DNA of 64,000 nt from an uncultured Eubacterium sp. (GCA_910586445.1 CAJUHV010000017.1:1-64000), one strand, 5' to 3'. Shown: positions 9,201 to 17,317, counted from the first letter of the stretch. Translations and numbers: made by a program. Notes: generated by a model from the sequence alone, not told the origin.

Positions 9201-9513
9201 TATAGGAATCGATGGCGAAATCATTTGTGATTATCTAAATCCAAAGAAGCTGTTGGACAATATGCGTTTATTGTGCAGAGGAAAAAATATGCCGATAAAA
9301 AAGCTTTACACAAAATTTAACGAAGAAACTAATGACGGCAGGGATATGGCAGAAATGTCCAGCCTGCTGAGCGATGCAATTAATTCTATCATTGATACCA
9401 AAGAAGAGAATGATATCGGCAGCTTATTTAAGTCCGGTGGCACTTCGGCACTTTTGTCAGCAGTATCAGGAATCGATGATTTTGAATTAATTACATTTTT
9501 GGTAGTAAAATAG
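6277..9513 (+). CDS. SNF2-type helicase with PLD-like N-terminal region
   Basis: A 1078-aa superfamily 2 ATPase. Walker A is LADSVGLGKT (about residue 270), the DEAH-type box is VVIDESHNF (about 357), motif III is LSATPVNN (about 400), and the C-terminal lobe has EGQNLQDCDYLVNYDIHWNP followed by RIIQRFGRIDRIGS (about 797-828). The first 230 residues resemble the PLD-like region found before some defence helicases, but no intact HxKx4D motif is visible, so nuclease activity is doubtful. It would translocate on dsDNA. AAGGA lies 7 bp before the ATG. It opens a tight operon ending in type III Mod and Res genes, so a role in phage defence is inferred. Codon use is AT-rich compared with the flanks, a sign of transfer. 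Confidence 0.85.
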   Translation: MKIYDNIKDIVRDDMAATIKEGSRISIAAACFSMYAYNELKTQLEKIDEFRFIFTSPTFITEKANKQKREFYIPRMGREHSLYGTEFEVKLRNEMTQKAIAKECADWIRKKAAFRSNTSGENMPGFMTVHNYQENAAYMPLSGFTTVDIGCDRGNNAYNMVNRMESPFTEQYMQIFDSIWNDKEKLQNVTEKVIENITTAYNENSPELIYFITLYHVFNEFLDDLSEDVLPNEATGFKQSKIWSMLFDFQKDAVLAIINKLEKYSGCILADSVGLGKTFTALAVIKYYENRNKSVLVLCPKKLAENWNTYKDNYINNPISSDRLRYDVLFHTDLSRKSGQSNGLDLERLNWGNYDLVVIDESHNFRNGGEISGDSQKENRYLKLLNNVIRAGVKTKVLMLSATPVNNRFYDLRNQLAIAYEGNSALINDKLNTTKTIDEIFRQAQKAFNTWSKLEAAQRTTSNLLKMLDFDFFEVLDSVTIARSRNHIQKYYNTKKIGRFPERRKPISKRPNLTDLKNAINYNEIYEQLITLTLEIYTPSAYIFPSKLAKYEQLTHNKGTSLTQAGREEGIRRLMSVNLLKRLESSVYSFQLTLTRIKNLIVHTINSIDRYEANETADLDVYEADVSSDFDMEDQNTDYFTVGKKIKIDLADMDYLSWRESLKKDAAVLKMVTAMVSDITPEHDIKLQTLLKLLTEKIENPINTGNKKVLIFSAFSDTAAYLYENVSIFIKTKYGLDTALITGNVDGKTTIKGLKATLNNVLTCFSPVSKGRDILMPGSSNEVDILIATDCISEGQNLQDCDYLVNYDIHWNPVRIIQRFGRIDRIGSMNTQIQLVNFWPDMDLDEYINLKARVETRMKISIMASTGDDDLINPEENGDLEYRKAQLKKLQDEVVDIEEMSTGISIMDLGLNEFRLDLLEYVREHDDLDKKPFGLHAVAPADDEMPEGVIFVLKNRNNGINIDSLNRIHPFYMVYIGIDGEIICDYLNPKKLLDNMRLLCRGKNMPIKKLYTKFNEETNDGRDMAEMSSLLSDAINSIIDTKEENDIGSLFKSGGTSALLSAVSGIDDFELITFLVVK

Positions 9514-9526
9514 GAGGTGCAGAATA

Positions 9527-10186
9527 TTGATCGGACTTCCAAAGTCAACAGAATTTAATAAGAGAATTCCAAAACAGTCATTTTATGAAAACCTAGATGT
9601 ATCACCAACGATGAAAAAGTTCTTTATAGATCAAATCAAAGTAGTTTATTGGAGGAACAAGATCGCACCAACGACCATAAATCTGGCTGCAGGCAATAAT
9701 GTTACTGAACTGCAGGTGTTCGAAATCAGGCTAAATGGTAATGAAGTGGATGAATCGGTTTTAACACTGATAGATAAGAACATCCCTTATCATATTCTGT
9801 TTGTACTTTCCTACAACGGAAAGTACAAAGCAGTGATCGGCTACAAAGAAGCCGCTCGATCTGGCAGTACAGCATTCAAGGTAAATAGATATTATTACAC
9901 AGAATGGATGGCAGAGCATGATCTGCCGCTGCACCTTGAAGGTTTGGATATTGATTCTGTCTATGAGAACTATGTGCGCCAGATCGCCGGCGACACTTTA
10001 CAAGACAGCCAATCAGGTGAATCTTTGAAAGAGACTGTTGAAAGAGATAACAGGATCAGGGATTTAAAAAAACAGATCACTGCTCTGCAGGCTAAAATAC
10101 GGAAAGAAAAGCAGCTGAATGTGCAGATGCAGATGAGTCAAAAAATAAAGGCATTAAAAAACTTATTAAAACAAATATCATATTGA
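9527..10186 (+). CDS. DUF4391-type protein
   Basis: A 219-aa protein starting with TTG at 9527; AGGAGGTG lies 7 bp upstream and no better start is present. It begins MIGLPKSTEFNKRIPK, and the body (strands such as IPYHILFVLSYNGKYKAVIG) fits DUF4391 proteins, which are usually found beside SNF2 helicases and type III modification genes. Residues about 165-219 form a coiled coil with many Lys and Gln, which may bind the helicase or DNA. It lies 13 bp after the helicase and 14 bp before the next gene. Its biochemical role is unknown. Confidence 0.7.
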   Translation: MIGLPKSTEFNKRIPKQSFYENLDVSPTMKKFFIDQIKVVYWRNKIAPTTINLAAGNNVTELQVFEIRLNGNEVDESVLTLIDKNIPYHILFVLSYNGKYKAVIGYKEAARSGSTAFKVNRYYYTEWMAEHDLPLHLEGLDIDSVYENYVRQIAGDTLQDSQSGESLKETVERDNRIRDLKKQITALQAKIRKEKQLNVQMQMSQKIKALKNLLKQISY

Positions 10187-10200
10187 GATGAGGCAGAACA

Positions 10201-10860
10201 ATGACCGTCAGTAAAGTATTGGGGCATGATGATACAAGTGGATTTGACTTTGTAAAAAGAACATTGAAAAATAATGTCACTTCTGCTATAAATTTCGACC
10301 GATTACAAAAAGATCCAATAAAAGGATACATTATTTTTGAATTTTTAAAATGTGAAGAAGGACAGACAGTAACACCATATACTAGCCATCCAAATAGATA
10401 TTGGAATAAAAACGCAAGTAAATTCCTTTCATTATGGAGAGCACGGCAGGACTTTAATGCTACTTTATATCTAGTAAATTATGCTGAAGAAAATACTAAG
10501 TTTGAAGATCAAGTTTTACTGATTGAAGTAATAGATATGGATGAAAATGGTATCACCAGTGAACACCAAACAAAACATACTATGAAATCTTTTTCAAAAT
10601 GGTTTATCACTGTTAATAATCGCTGTTTGAAATCCAAAGAGGATTTGGCATATGAGATATATAATAATAAATCGATTGATGAATTAGGAAAAATAACCCT
10701 GAGAAAAGGAAAGCATCAACGTGAAACTATTGAAAAAATATACAATACGGATTTTGGTTATTTAGAATGGCACAGCTGTTCAAATTATGAATATTCAAAA
10801 GCCGTCATGTGCTATTTACAAAAAAGAAAACATATTAATGAGCAAGATAAAGGAATTTGA
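10201..10860 (+). CDS. Unknown defence-operon protein with ExoX-like C-terminal motif
   Basis: A 219-aa soluble protein. The N-terminal 140 residues (KGYIIFEFLKCEEG, then TPYTSHPNRYW and KFLSLWRARQDFNATLYLV) look like an alpha/beta domain typical of nuclease or sensor folds, but no catalytic set can be assigned. Residues about 158-185 (GKHQRETIEKIYNTDFGYLEW) match the GKYKGKTxEEIxxxDPGYLxW pattern of exodeoxyribonuclease X-like C-terminal domains, which are thought to bind nucleic acid. GAGG lies 7 bp before the ATG. It sits between the DUF4391 gene and Mod, 3 bp from Mod, so it is an integral operon member. It could guide or restrain Mod-Res. The overall family is not recognised. Confidence 0.6.
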   Translation: MTVSKVLGHDDTSGFDFVKRTLKNNVTSAINFDRLQKDPIKGYIIFEFLKCEEGQTVTPYTSHPNRYWNKNASKFLSLWRARQDFNATLYLVNYAEENTKFEDQVLLIEVIDMDENGITSEHQTKHTMKSFSKWFITVNNRCLKSKEDLAYEIYNNKSIDELGKITLRKGKHQRETIEKIYNTDFGYLEWHSCSNYEYSKAVMCYLQKRKHINEQDKGI

Positions 10861-10863
10861 CAA

Positions 10864-12741
10864 ATGGAGAAAATGAGAATGGCATCTGCAAACATGACCC
10901 AAAAAAATTTACAAGAAATTGAAAAACTCTTTCCTAACTGCATTACGGAAGTTATAGATGAAAATAACAAAACAGTAAGAGCAGTAGATTTCGTAAAACT
11001 GAAACAGCTGTTAGTGTCAGTTGCCACTGAAGGTGATGAGACATATGAATTTTCTTGGCCAGGAAAAAAAGCAGCAATTGTAGAAGCAAATCGACCTGTG
11101 AGAAAAACGTTGAGACCTAATAAAGAAAAAAGTGTAAACTGGGAAAAGACAGAGAATATTTATATTGAAGGAGACAATTTGGATGCTCTGAAGCTATTAC
11201 AAGAAAGTTATTTAAGAACAATTCAACTAATATATATAGATCCCCCATACAACACTGGACACGATTTTATATATAGAGATGATTTTTCTATTTCTAAAAG
11301 TAAATATGATGACGATATGGGTTCTACTGATAATGATGGAAATAAATTATTTTTAAACACGGATTCAAACGGGCGTTTTCATTCAGACTGGTGTTCAATG
11401 ATGTATTCAAGACTAACATTAGCTAGAAATCTGCTTTCTGATGATGGTTTGATTTTTATTTCAATAGGAGATGAAGAGGTAGATAATTTAAGGAAAATAG
11501 CTGATGAAATCTTTGGAGAGGCTAATTTCAGAAATCAAATTGTTGTACGAAGAGGTGCAAAATCATTACAGGCACAGTTTGAAACATGGGATAAATTGGG
11601 ACAGGGAATAGAATATTTATTGTTTTATAGTAAAAATAGTGATTATAGATTTCCAAAGCAAATGAAAACTTTAAGCGAAAAAAAAGATAGCAGTTGGAAT
11701 AACCATTGGCGCGGAACAGATAGACCAACAATGAGATATGAATTGTTTGGTTACATTCCAAAAAAGGGACAATGGAGATGGAGCCAAGAAAGAAGCTTAA
11801 AAGCTATTGATAATTATAAAAGAATGCTTTCTGAAACTGGAATGGCAGAAGGTAAAGAGAATCAAGATATCATAGACCAATGGTATGCTGAGCAGAAAGA
11901 TTCACCAGATCTCTTGAGAAAATCGGCAAGCGGAAAAGCCGAACACTATATCTCACCTACATCTGAAGCATTACTCAATAATTCCTGGTTAGATATGTTG
12001 ATTGGTAGTTCTAGTGAAATTGGACAACTCTTTGAATCAAAAGTCTTTGATACGGCAAAATTGACTGCTGTAATCAAGCGAATAATTCAATTTGCACCTA
12101 ACAATGCTACCATTCTTGATTTTTTTAGTGGAAGTGCAACAACAGCACATGCTGTCATGCAGTTAAACGCTGAAGATCATGGCAGCAGAAAATATATTAT
12201 GGTTCAGATTCCAGAAGAAACCCCAAAAAAATCTGATGCTTATGAGGCAGGCTATAAAACTATTTGTGAGATTGGAGAAGAGCGAATAAGAAGGGCTAGT
12301 GAAAAATTACGACAAGAAACACTTGCAGATTTCGACTATGGATTTAGAGTTTTTTATGTTGATGACTCAAATATGGAAGACGTGTATTATTCTGCTGATA
12401 ATTATAACCAAGATTTGCTATCCATGCTCGAATCAAACATAAAACCTGACCGTACAGACCTTGACCTATTATTCAGCTGTCTACTCGAATGGGGCCTTCC
12501 TCTTTCACTTCCATACAGTTTTGAAAAAATTCAAGGATATACAGTACATACCTATAACGACGGCGACTTAATCGCATGCTTCGATGAAAATGTTTCAGAG
12601 TCAGTGATCAAAGAAATCGCCGATAGACAGCCGCTTCGCGCAGTATTTCGTGACAGCAGTTTTGCCGATAGTCCATCAAGGATAAATGTAGGCGAGATTT
12701 TCAAGTTGCTGGCACCGGATACCAGAATAAAAGTAATCTAA
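10864..12741 (+). CDS. mod: Type III restriction-modification Mod subunit (DNA adenine methyltransferase)
   Basis: A 625-aa beta-class N6-adenine methyltransferase. The catalytic motif IV is YIDPPYNTG (about residues 124-132) and the SAM-binding motif I is LDFFSGSATTAHA (about 418-430); the order IV-TRD-I defines the beta class used by EcoP15I-type Mod. The region between (about 200-400) should hold target recognition. In type III systems Mod methylates one strand of an asymmetric 5-6 bp site and recruits Res. The length fits type III Mod. The start could also be the ATG at 10876. It is followed after 10 bp by Res. Very AT-rich codons suggest recent acquisition. Confidence 0.92.
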   Translation: MEKMRMASANMTQKNLQEIEKLFPNCITEVIDENNKTVRAVDFVKLKQLLVSVATEGDETYEFSWPGKKAAIVEANRPVRKTLRPNKEKSVNWEKTENIYIEGDNLDALKLLQESYLRTIQLIYIDPPYNTGHDFIYRDDFSISKSKYDDDMGSTDNDGNKLFLNTDSNGRFHSDWCSMMYSRLTLARNLLSDDGLIFISIGDEEVDNLRKIADEIFGEANFRNQIVVRRGAKSLQAQFETWDKLGQGIEYLLFYSKNSDYRFPKQMKTLSEKKDSSWNNHWRGTDRPTMRYELFGYIPKKGQWRWSQERSLKAIDNYKRMLSETGMAEGKENQDIIDQWYAEQKDSPDLLRKSASGKAEHYISPTSEALLNNSWLDMLIGSSSEIGQLFESKVFDTAKLTAVIKRIIQFAPNNATILDFFSGSATTAHAVMQLNAEDHGSRKYIMVQIPEETPKKSDAYEAGYKTICEIGEERIRRASEKLRQETLADFDYGFRVFYVDDSNMEDVYYSADNYNQDLLSMLESNIKPDRTDLDLLFSCLLEWGLPLSLPYSFEKIQGYTVHTYNDGDLIACFDENVSESVIKEIADRQPLRAVFRDSSFADSPSRINVGEIFKLLAPDTRIKVI

Positions 12742-12751
12742 GGAGGACGTT

Positions 12752-15700
12752 ATGAAGCTGCAGTTTAAACACCAAAAGTTTCAAGCAGATGCCGCAAAAG
12801 CTGTGGTAGATGTCTTTGCAGGACAGCCGTATCTGACTCCCTCATATATGATAGATAAAGGATATCAAGGGAAAACCATGTCTGGCGAGACATATTCACA
12901 GGTTTCTCTAAATGAAGATCAGGACTTTACAGGCTGGTCTAATGCAAAAATAGTACCTGAACTCTCTGACGGCATAATTCTAGAACATTTAAACAAGATA
13001 CAGAGAGCGAATCAGATTGCCCCATCCAAGAAGCTGGAGGGAAAATACAATCTGACCATTGAGATGGAAACCGGCGTCGGAAAGACCTATACTTACATCA
13101 AGACTATGTATGAGCTGAATAAACAGTATGGATGGAGCAAATTTATCATTGTTGTTCCCAGCATTGCAATTCGAGAAGGCGTTTACAAATCGTTCCAGGT
13201 AACGCAGGAGCATTTTGCAGAAGAATATGGGAAAAAGGTTCGTTTTTTTATCTATAATTCTTCAAACCTGACAACAATTGACCGTTTTGCTTCAGACAGT
13301 TCCATCAATGTAATGATTATTAATTCTCAGGCATTCAATGCAAGAGGCAAGGATTCCAGAAGAATTTATATGAAGCTGGATGAATTTCGAAGCCGCAGGC
13401 CGATTGATATTATTGCGAAGACAAATCCGATCGTAATCATTGATGAACCGCAGTCAGTAGAGGGAAAAAAGACAAAAGAAAACTTGGCGTCTTTTAATCC
13501 GTTAATGACTCTGCGCTATTCTGCCACCCATAAATCCGACAGCATTTATAATATGGTTTACAGGCTTGATGCCATGGAGGCATATAATAAGCGCCTAGTT
13601 AAGAAGATCGCAGTAAAAGGAATCACCGAAACCGGAACGACTGCTACAAACAGCTATGTGTATCTGGAAAGCATTAATTTGTCGAAAAATGCACCGACTG
13701 CGACAATTCAGTTTGATATAAGGGGTTCGTCTGGGATTAAGAAAAAATCCAGAAAAGCAGGAATCGGTTTTAATCTCTATGACCATTCTGGAGAACTTCC
13801 AGAATATAAGGATGGTTTCGTCGTTAAAAGCATTGACGGGCGCGATGATTCTGTAGAGTTTATTAATGGGATTAAAATTTATGCAGGAGATGTTATCGGC
13901 GAAGTAAGTGAAGACCAGCTGCGCAGAATCCAGATCCGTGAGACTATTTTATCCCATATCGAGCGGGAGCGCCAGCTGTTTTATAAAGGAATTAAAGTCT
14001 TATCTTTATTCTTTATTGACGAAGTGGCCCATTACAAGAAATATGATTCAGCCGGACAGCCGCAAAACGGCATTTATGCGCAGATGTTTGAGGAAGAATA
14101 TCAGGATATCCTAAATAGTATGCAGCATGAGATAGCAGATAATGATTACCAGAGCTATTTGGATCAGATTGCTGCCTCAAACACACATGCAGGATATTTT
14201 TCCATTGATAAGAAGGGACATGTCGTAAATCAGATTGCTGGTGACGATAAGAAAAATAAGACGTCTAACGATATTGATGCCTATGATCTGATTATGAAAA
14301 ACAAAGAACTGCTTTTGGACCGTGACCCTAAAAAATCTCCAGTCAGATTTATATTTTCTCATTCTGCGCTGCGTGAAGGATGGGATAATCCAAACGTATT
14401 CCAGATCTGCACATTAAAGCAGAGCAGCAGCGAGGTACGCAAGCGGCAGGAGGTAGGCCGCGGCCTTCGCCTGTGTGTAAATCAGGATGGTGAGCGCATG
14501 GATGCAAATATTCTCGGCAGTGATGTTCATAATGTAAATGTGCTTACTGTTATCGCAAGTGAAAGTTATGACAGTTTTGCAAGAGGCCTTCAGACTGAGA
14601 TTGCTGATGCTGTTGCAGACAGGCCTAAGAAAGTGACACAGGATCTCTTTATAGATCATGTTGTGAAAGACCTCAATGGAAATGAATTCCTCATCACAGC
14701 AGACGTTGCTTCATCCATTCAGTATGATTTGATTGTAAATGGCTATATTAATAAGCATGGCGAGCTGACAGACAAATATTATCAAGATAAAGCAAATGGT
14801 GCGGTAACTGTTGCAGATGAAGTGAAAGATTATGCTCCAGATGTAATAGGGATCATTGATTCCATTTATGATCCAGCTTCTATGAAGCCGGCAAATGCCC
14901 GCAGCGCCAATGTCGAGCTTCATGTAGATCAGGAAAAGCTGAACAGTAAGGAATTTAAAGAGTTATGGTCAAGAATCAATTCCAAGTCTATATATGTTGT
15001 TGATTTTGATACAGAAGAACTGGTAAAGAATACAATTGCATCATTAAACAGCAATCTTCGTGTATCAAAGATTTATTTTAAGGTCGAGTCCGGCCAAATG
15101 AAGGATATCCGTTCAAAGGAAGAACTTTTATCTGGTAATTCTATGGTAAGGGACGCCTCCAACAATTACAACGGCGATACAAAGATTTCGGTAAACAGCA
15201 GTGTGAAATATGACCTTGTTGGAAAGATTGTAGATGATACGGGACTGACAAGAAAAACAGTGATACAAATTCTTACCGGAATCGAGAAACCTATCTTTGA
15301 CCAGTTTAAGGATAATCCAGAAGAGTTTATGATCAAGGCAGCCGCGTTGATTAATGAACAAAAGGCTACTGCAATCATTGAACATATTACATATGACGTG
15401 CTCGATGAAAAGTATGATACAGATATTTTTACAGACCCTACCATAAAGGGCAGGCTTGGCATAAATGCTATGAAGGCAGAAAAGCATTTGTTCGACCATA
15501 TAATATATGATTCGACAAATGAAAAAGCATTTGCAGAAAAACTGGAAACAGCCAGTGAAGTAGCCGTTTATGTAAAACTGCCGGACGGGTTTTATATTTC
15601 TACTCCGGTAGGACGCTACAATCCAGACTGGGCGATTGCATTTTATGAGGGATCTGTAAAACATATTTATTTTGTTGCTGAAACTAAGGGATCTATGAGT

Positions 15701-15835
15701 TCCATGCAGCTTCGATTAGTAGAAAAGTCAAAGATTCATTGTGCAAGAGAACATTTCAAGGCAATCAGCAATGAAAACATCGTCTATGACATTGTAGACA
15801 GCTATGAATCTTTAATGCAGAAAGTTATGAAATAA
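12752..15835 (+). CDS. res: Type III restriction-modification Res subunit
   Basis: A 1027-aa helicase-nuclease. Walker A is EMETGVGKTYT (about 103-113), motif II is IIDEPQS (about 229), motif III is RYSATHK (about 257), and motif VI is RKRQEVGRGLRL (about 563-575). A C-terminal PD-(D/E)xK nuclease is visible as NPDWAIAF (about 955) and VAETKG (about 975). Res proteins use ATP to signal between two inversely oriented unmethylated sites and cut 25-27 bp away. All key motifs are intact, so it should be active. AAGGAGG lies upstream, 10 bp after Mod. It ends 11 bp before the ydbC-like gene. Confidence 0.92.
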   Translation: MKLQFKHQKFQADAAKAVVDVFAGQPYLTPSYMIDKGYQGKTMSGETYSQVSLNEDQDFTGWSNAKIVPELSDGIILEHLNKIQRANQIAPSKKLEGKYNLTIEMETGVGKTYTYIKTMYELNKQYGWSKFIIVVPSIAIREGVYKSFQVTQEHFAEEYGKKVRFFIYNSSNLTTIDRFASDSSINVMIINSQAFNARGKDSRRIYMKLDEFRSRRPIDIIAKTNPIVIIDEPQSVEGKKTKENLASFNPLMTLRYSATHKSDSIYNMVYRLDAMEAYNKRLVKKIAVKGITETGTTATNSYVYLESINLSKNAPTATIQFDIRGSSGIKKKSRKAGIGFNLYDHSGELPEYKDGFVVKSIDGRDDSVEFINGIKIYAGDVIGEVSEDQLRRIQIRETILSHIERERQLFYKGIKVLSLFFIDEVAHYKKYDSAGQPQNGIYAQMFEEEYQDILNSMQHEIADNDYQSYLDQIAASNTHAGYFSIDKKGHVVNQIAGDDKKNKTSNDIDAYDLIMKNKELLLDRDPKKSPVRFIFSHSALREGWDNPNVFQICTLKQSSSEVRKRQEVGRGLRLCVNQDGERMDANILGSDVHNVNVLTVIASESYDSFARGLQTEIADAVADRPKKVTQDLFIDHVVKDLNGNEFLITADVASSIQYDLIVNGYINKHGELTDKYYQDKANGAVTVADEVKDYAPDVIGIIDSIYDPASMKPANARSANVELHVDQEKLNSKEFKELWSRINSKSIYVVDFDTEELVKNTIASLNSNLRVSKIYFKVESGQMKDIRSKEELLSGNSMVRDASNNYNGDTKISVNSSVKYDLVGKIVDDTGLTRKTVIQILTGIEKPIFDQFKDNPEEFMIKAAALINEQKATAIIEHITYDVLDEKYDTDIFTDPTIKGRLGINAMKAEKHLFDHIIYDSTNEKAFAEKLETASEVAVYVKLPDGFYISTPVGRYNPDWAIAFYEGSVKHIYFVAETKGSMSSMQLRLVEKSKIHCAREHFKAISNENIVYDIVDSYESLMQKVMK

Positions 15836-15846
15836 GGAGTGACATT

Positions 15847-16053
15847 ATGGCAGACATTAAGTATGAAATCGTAGAGGAAATAGGCATTCTCTCTGAGACT
15901 GCTAAAGGATGGAGAAAAGAACTAAATAAGATTTCTTGGAATGGCGCAGCTCCCAAATATGACATCAGGGACTGGGCACCAGATCATGAAAAAATGGGCA
16001 AAGGAATTACCCTCACAAAAGAAGAGGCTGAAAAGCTGAAAGAACTTCTGTAA
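15847..16053 (+). CDS. YdbC/PC4-like ssDNA-binding protein
   Basis: A 68-aa protein that closely follows the YdbC pattern: MADIKYEIVEEIGILSE, then KGWRKELNKISWNG, PKYDIRDW, PDHEKMGKGITLT and a terminal helix. YdbC is a homodimeric PC4-fold protein known to bind single-stranded DNA. AAGGAG precedes the ATG and the gene starts 11 bp after Res, so it is likely co-transcribed. A role in handling ssDNA exposed by the two helicases is an inference; it may equally be a host gene at the island edge. Its stop codon lies in a 17-bp tandem repeat. Confidence 0.85.
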   Translation: MADIKYEIVEEIGILSETAKGWRKELNKISWNGAAPKYDIRDWAPDHEKMGKGITLTKEEAEKLKELL

Positions 16054-16096
16054 GTTCAGAACTTCTGTAAGATCAGAACTTCTATAAGTGCAGAAG
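16041..16096. repeat. 17-bp tandem repeat overlapping the ydbC-like stop codon
   Basis: Three units of 17 bp (AGAACTTCTGTAAGTTC and two variants) run from 16041 to 16091, followed by a partial AGAAG. The first unit contains the last codons and the stop of the ydbC-like gene. This looks like replication-slippage copies of the gene's 3' end. Confidence 0.8.
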
Positions 16097-16128
16097 AAAC
16101 ACAACCGCCTTCCTGCAGTTTTTCTCTG

Positions 16129-16163
16129 TTTCCAGAATGCTTAGGCTTCATGCATTCTGGAAA
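16129..16163. terminator. Perfect 12-bp hairpin after the type III operon
   Basis: TTTCCAGAATGC pairs with GCATTCTGGAAA around an 11-base loop, 75 bp after the last operon gene. There is no T-tract. The same stem core recurs at 27052-27093 after the second restriction-modification operon. Confidence 0.6.
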
Positions 16164-16206
16164 TGGAGGAGCATCGCCTAATCACCCCAGTAATCTTCTT
16201 TGCATT

Positions 16207-16452
16207 TCACAATCCCAAAGCAGCCTCTGCCTCATCCGCTGTTAACCAGCCCTTTTCCCCAGCAGACTGCTCTCCTTCTTCCAGTTTTGTCAAAAGCTGA
16301 ATTGTTGCTTTTAATCGATCCAACTCATTAACATCTACAATAGCATATGCTCCGCGTCCATTCCGAGTCAGATACACCGGTTGGTTTGTTTTTACTTCTT
16401 TTAATACTTCCGTATAATTTCTCAAATCCGATATTGGTTTAATATTTGGCAT
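16207..16452 (-). CDS. Phd/YefM-type antitoxin (orphan)
   Basis: An 81-aa antitoxin starting MPNIKPISDLRNYTEVLKEV, the standard Phd/YefM DNA-binding start, followed by PVYLTRNGRGAYAIVDVNEL and a C-terminal toxin-neutralising helix. The ATG at 16452 is preferred over 16458 and 16503 because AGGAG lies 9 bp before it. These proteins repress their own operon and bind RelE/ParE or Doc toxins. No toxin frame follows on the minus strand (16054-16206), so it is an orphan or its partner is elsewhere. It converges on the defence operon. Confidence 0.85.
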   Translation of the reverse strand: MPNIKPISDLRNYTEVLKEVKTNQPVYLTRNGRGAYAIVDVNELDRLKATIQLLTKLEEGEQSAGEKGWLTADEAEAALGL

Positions 16453-16606
16453 ATTCATCAGCTCCTCTGTATTTATTATATGCAATCCGTAAATAAATAG
16501 CAAGAAATTTAATATGTGAATTTACTACCGCTTTTAAATAAGAACAGCAGTACTTCATGCTCAGCTGCCGCATAATTATTATAACGTACCAAACCATATC
16601 CGGCAA

Positions 16607-16648
16607 CAAAAAATGCCCGCTAAAAGTCAGGCTGTATCTGACTTTTGG
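16607..16648 (-). terminator. Rho-independent terminator after the small membrane-protein gene
   Basis: On the minus strand GCCTGCCAAAAGTCAG pairs with CTGACTTTTAGCGGGC and is followed by ATTTTTTG. It is 70 bp downstream of the stop at 16720. Confidence 0.75.
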
Positions 16649-16719
16649 CAGGCTGTAATGAAAGCATTTCATCAGTTTTGAAGGCAAATTGTATTTGAAA
16701 TGCTTTTCTATAATTTCAC

Positions 16720-17105
16720 TTATTGATGATCTTTTTTGGTTAACAGCTCCGGCTTTAAAATGCGTATAACATCCAGTGCAAAACACCCGAAAGCTGCAAG
16801 AATCATCAAAACGCTGATTACTGCCGTGGCTGTCTCACTAAGGCCAAGAGAATTCATAATTAAGGCCAGTACAACCAACGGAATCAGCGGCGACAGGATC
16901 ATAAACGCAAAAGACATCAAGGTTGCCATAAGACCGCCGTTTCCGACAAAAACAGAAAATCCTCCCCCTCTTTTGTTCATATACCATACATAATAAGTCA
17001 AAAGCGCATATACGATTCCAAAGATCCCAAACTTTAATAAAATACCCCCTCTCCAAATATCGCTGCCGCCAGTGCAATTCCCGTTTTAACCGCTACTTTT
17101 ATCAT
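16720..17105 (-). CDS. Small three-span membrane protein, probably frameshifted near its start
   Basis: The clear frame (93 codons from an internal ATG at 17001) has hydrophobic helices at FMILSPLIPLVVLALIMN and AVISVLMILAAFGCFAL. Upstream in the same frame, sense-like sequence (LLKFGIFGIVYALLTYYVWY) continues without a good start. A separate frame from ATG 17105 (GGGAGG upstream) reads MIKVAVKTGIALAAAIFGEG and stops near 17036. One extra base in the C5 run at 17045-17049 would fuse both into a 128-residue protein with a natural first helix. So either the gene is frameshifted or a 23-codon leader is coupled to it. The family is not recognised. Confidence 0.55.
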
Positions 17106-17317
17106 CTGTGTGTTCCTCCCTTTTCAATGATTTTCTACATTTGTTCAATTTCAGCAGATTACCATTCGCAGATTACGATCAGCAGACTGCTCTCGTCCGC
17201 ATTCATCTGCATTTTTCTGCTGTTTTTATCTGCCCCTTTGACAGTATGCCCTTTTTGTTTATAAAAGTCAACAAAAAGTTAAGTTTTGTTCTGATTCAAT
17301 GGAATACTGTCTATTCC

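Noticed and set aside
6277..16053. Assignment of the operon to DISARM or BREX
   Set aside because: SNF2 helicase, methylase and PLD-like parts recall DISARM, but drmA and drmB-like proteins are absent, and no BrxL, PglZ or BrxC is present. The core is type III Mod-Res.
16439..16786. 115-codon minus-strand frame
   Set aside because: It covers a terminator and overlaps two better supported genes; its composition is not protein-like and it has no ribosome-binding site.
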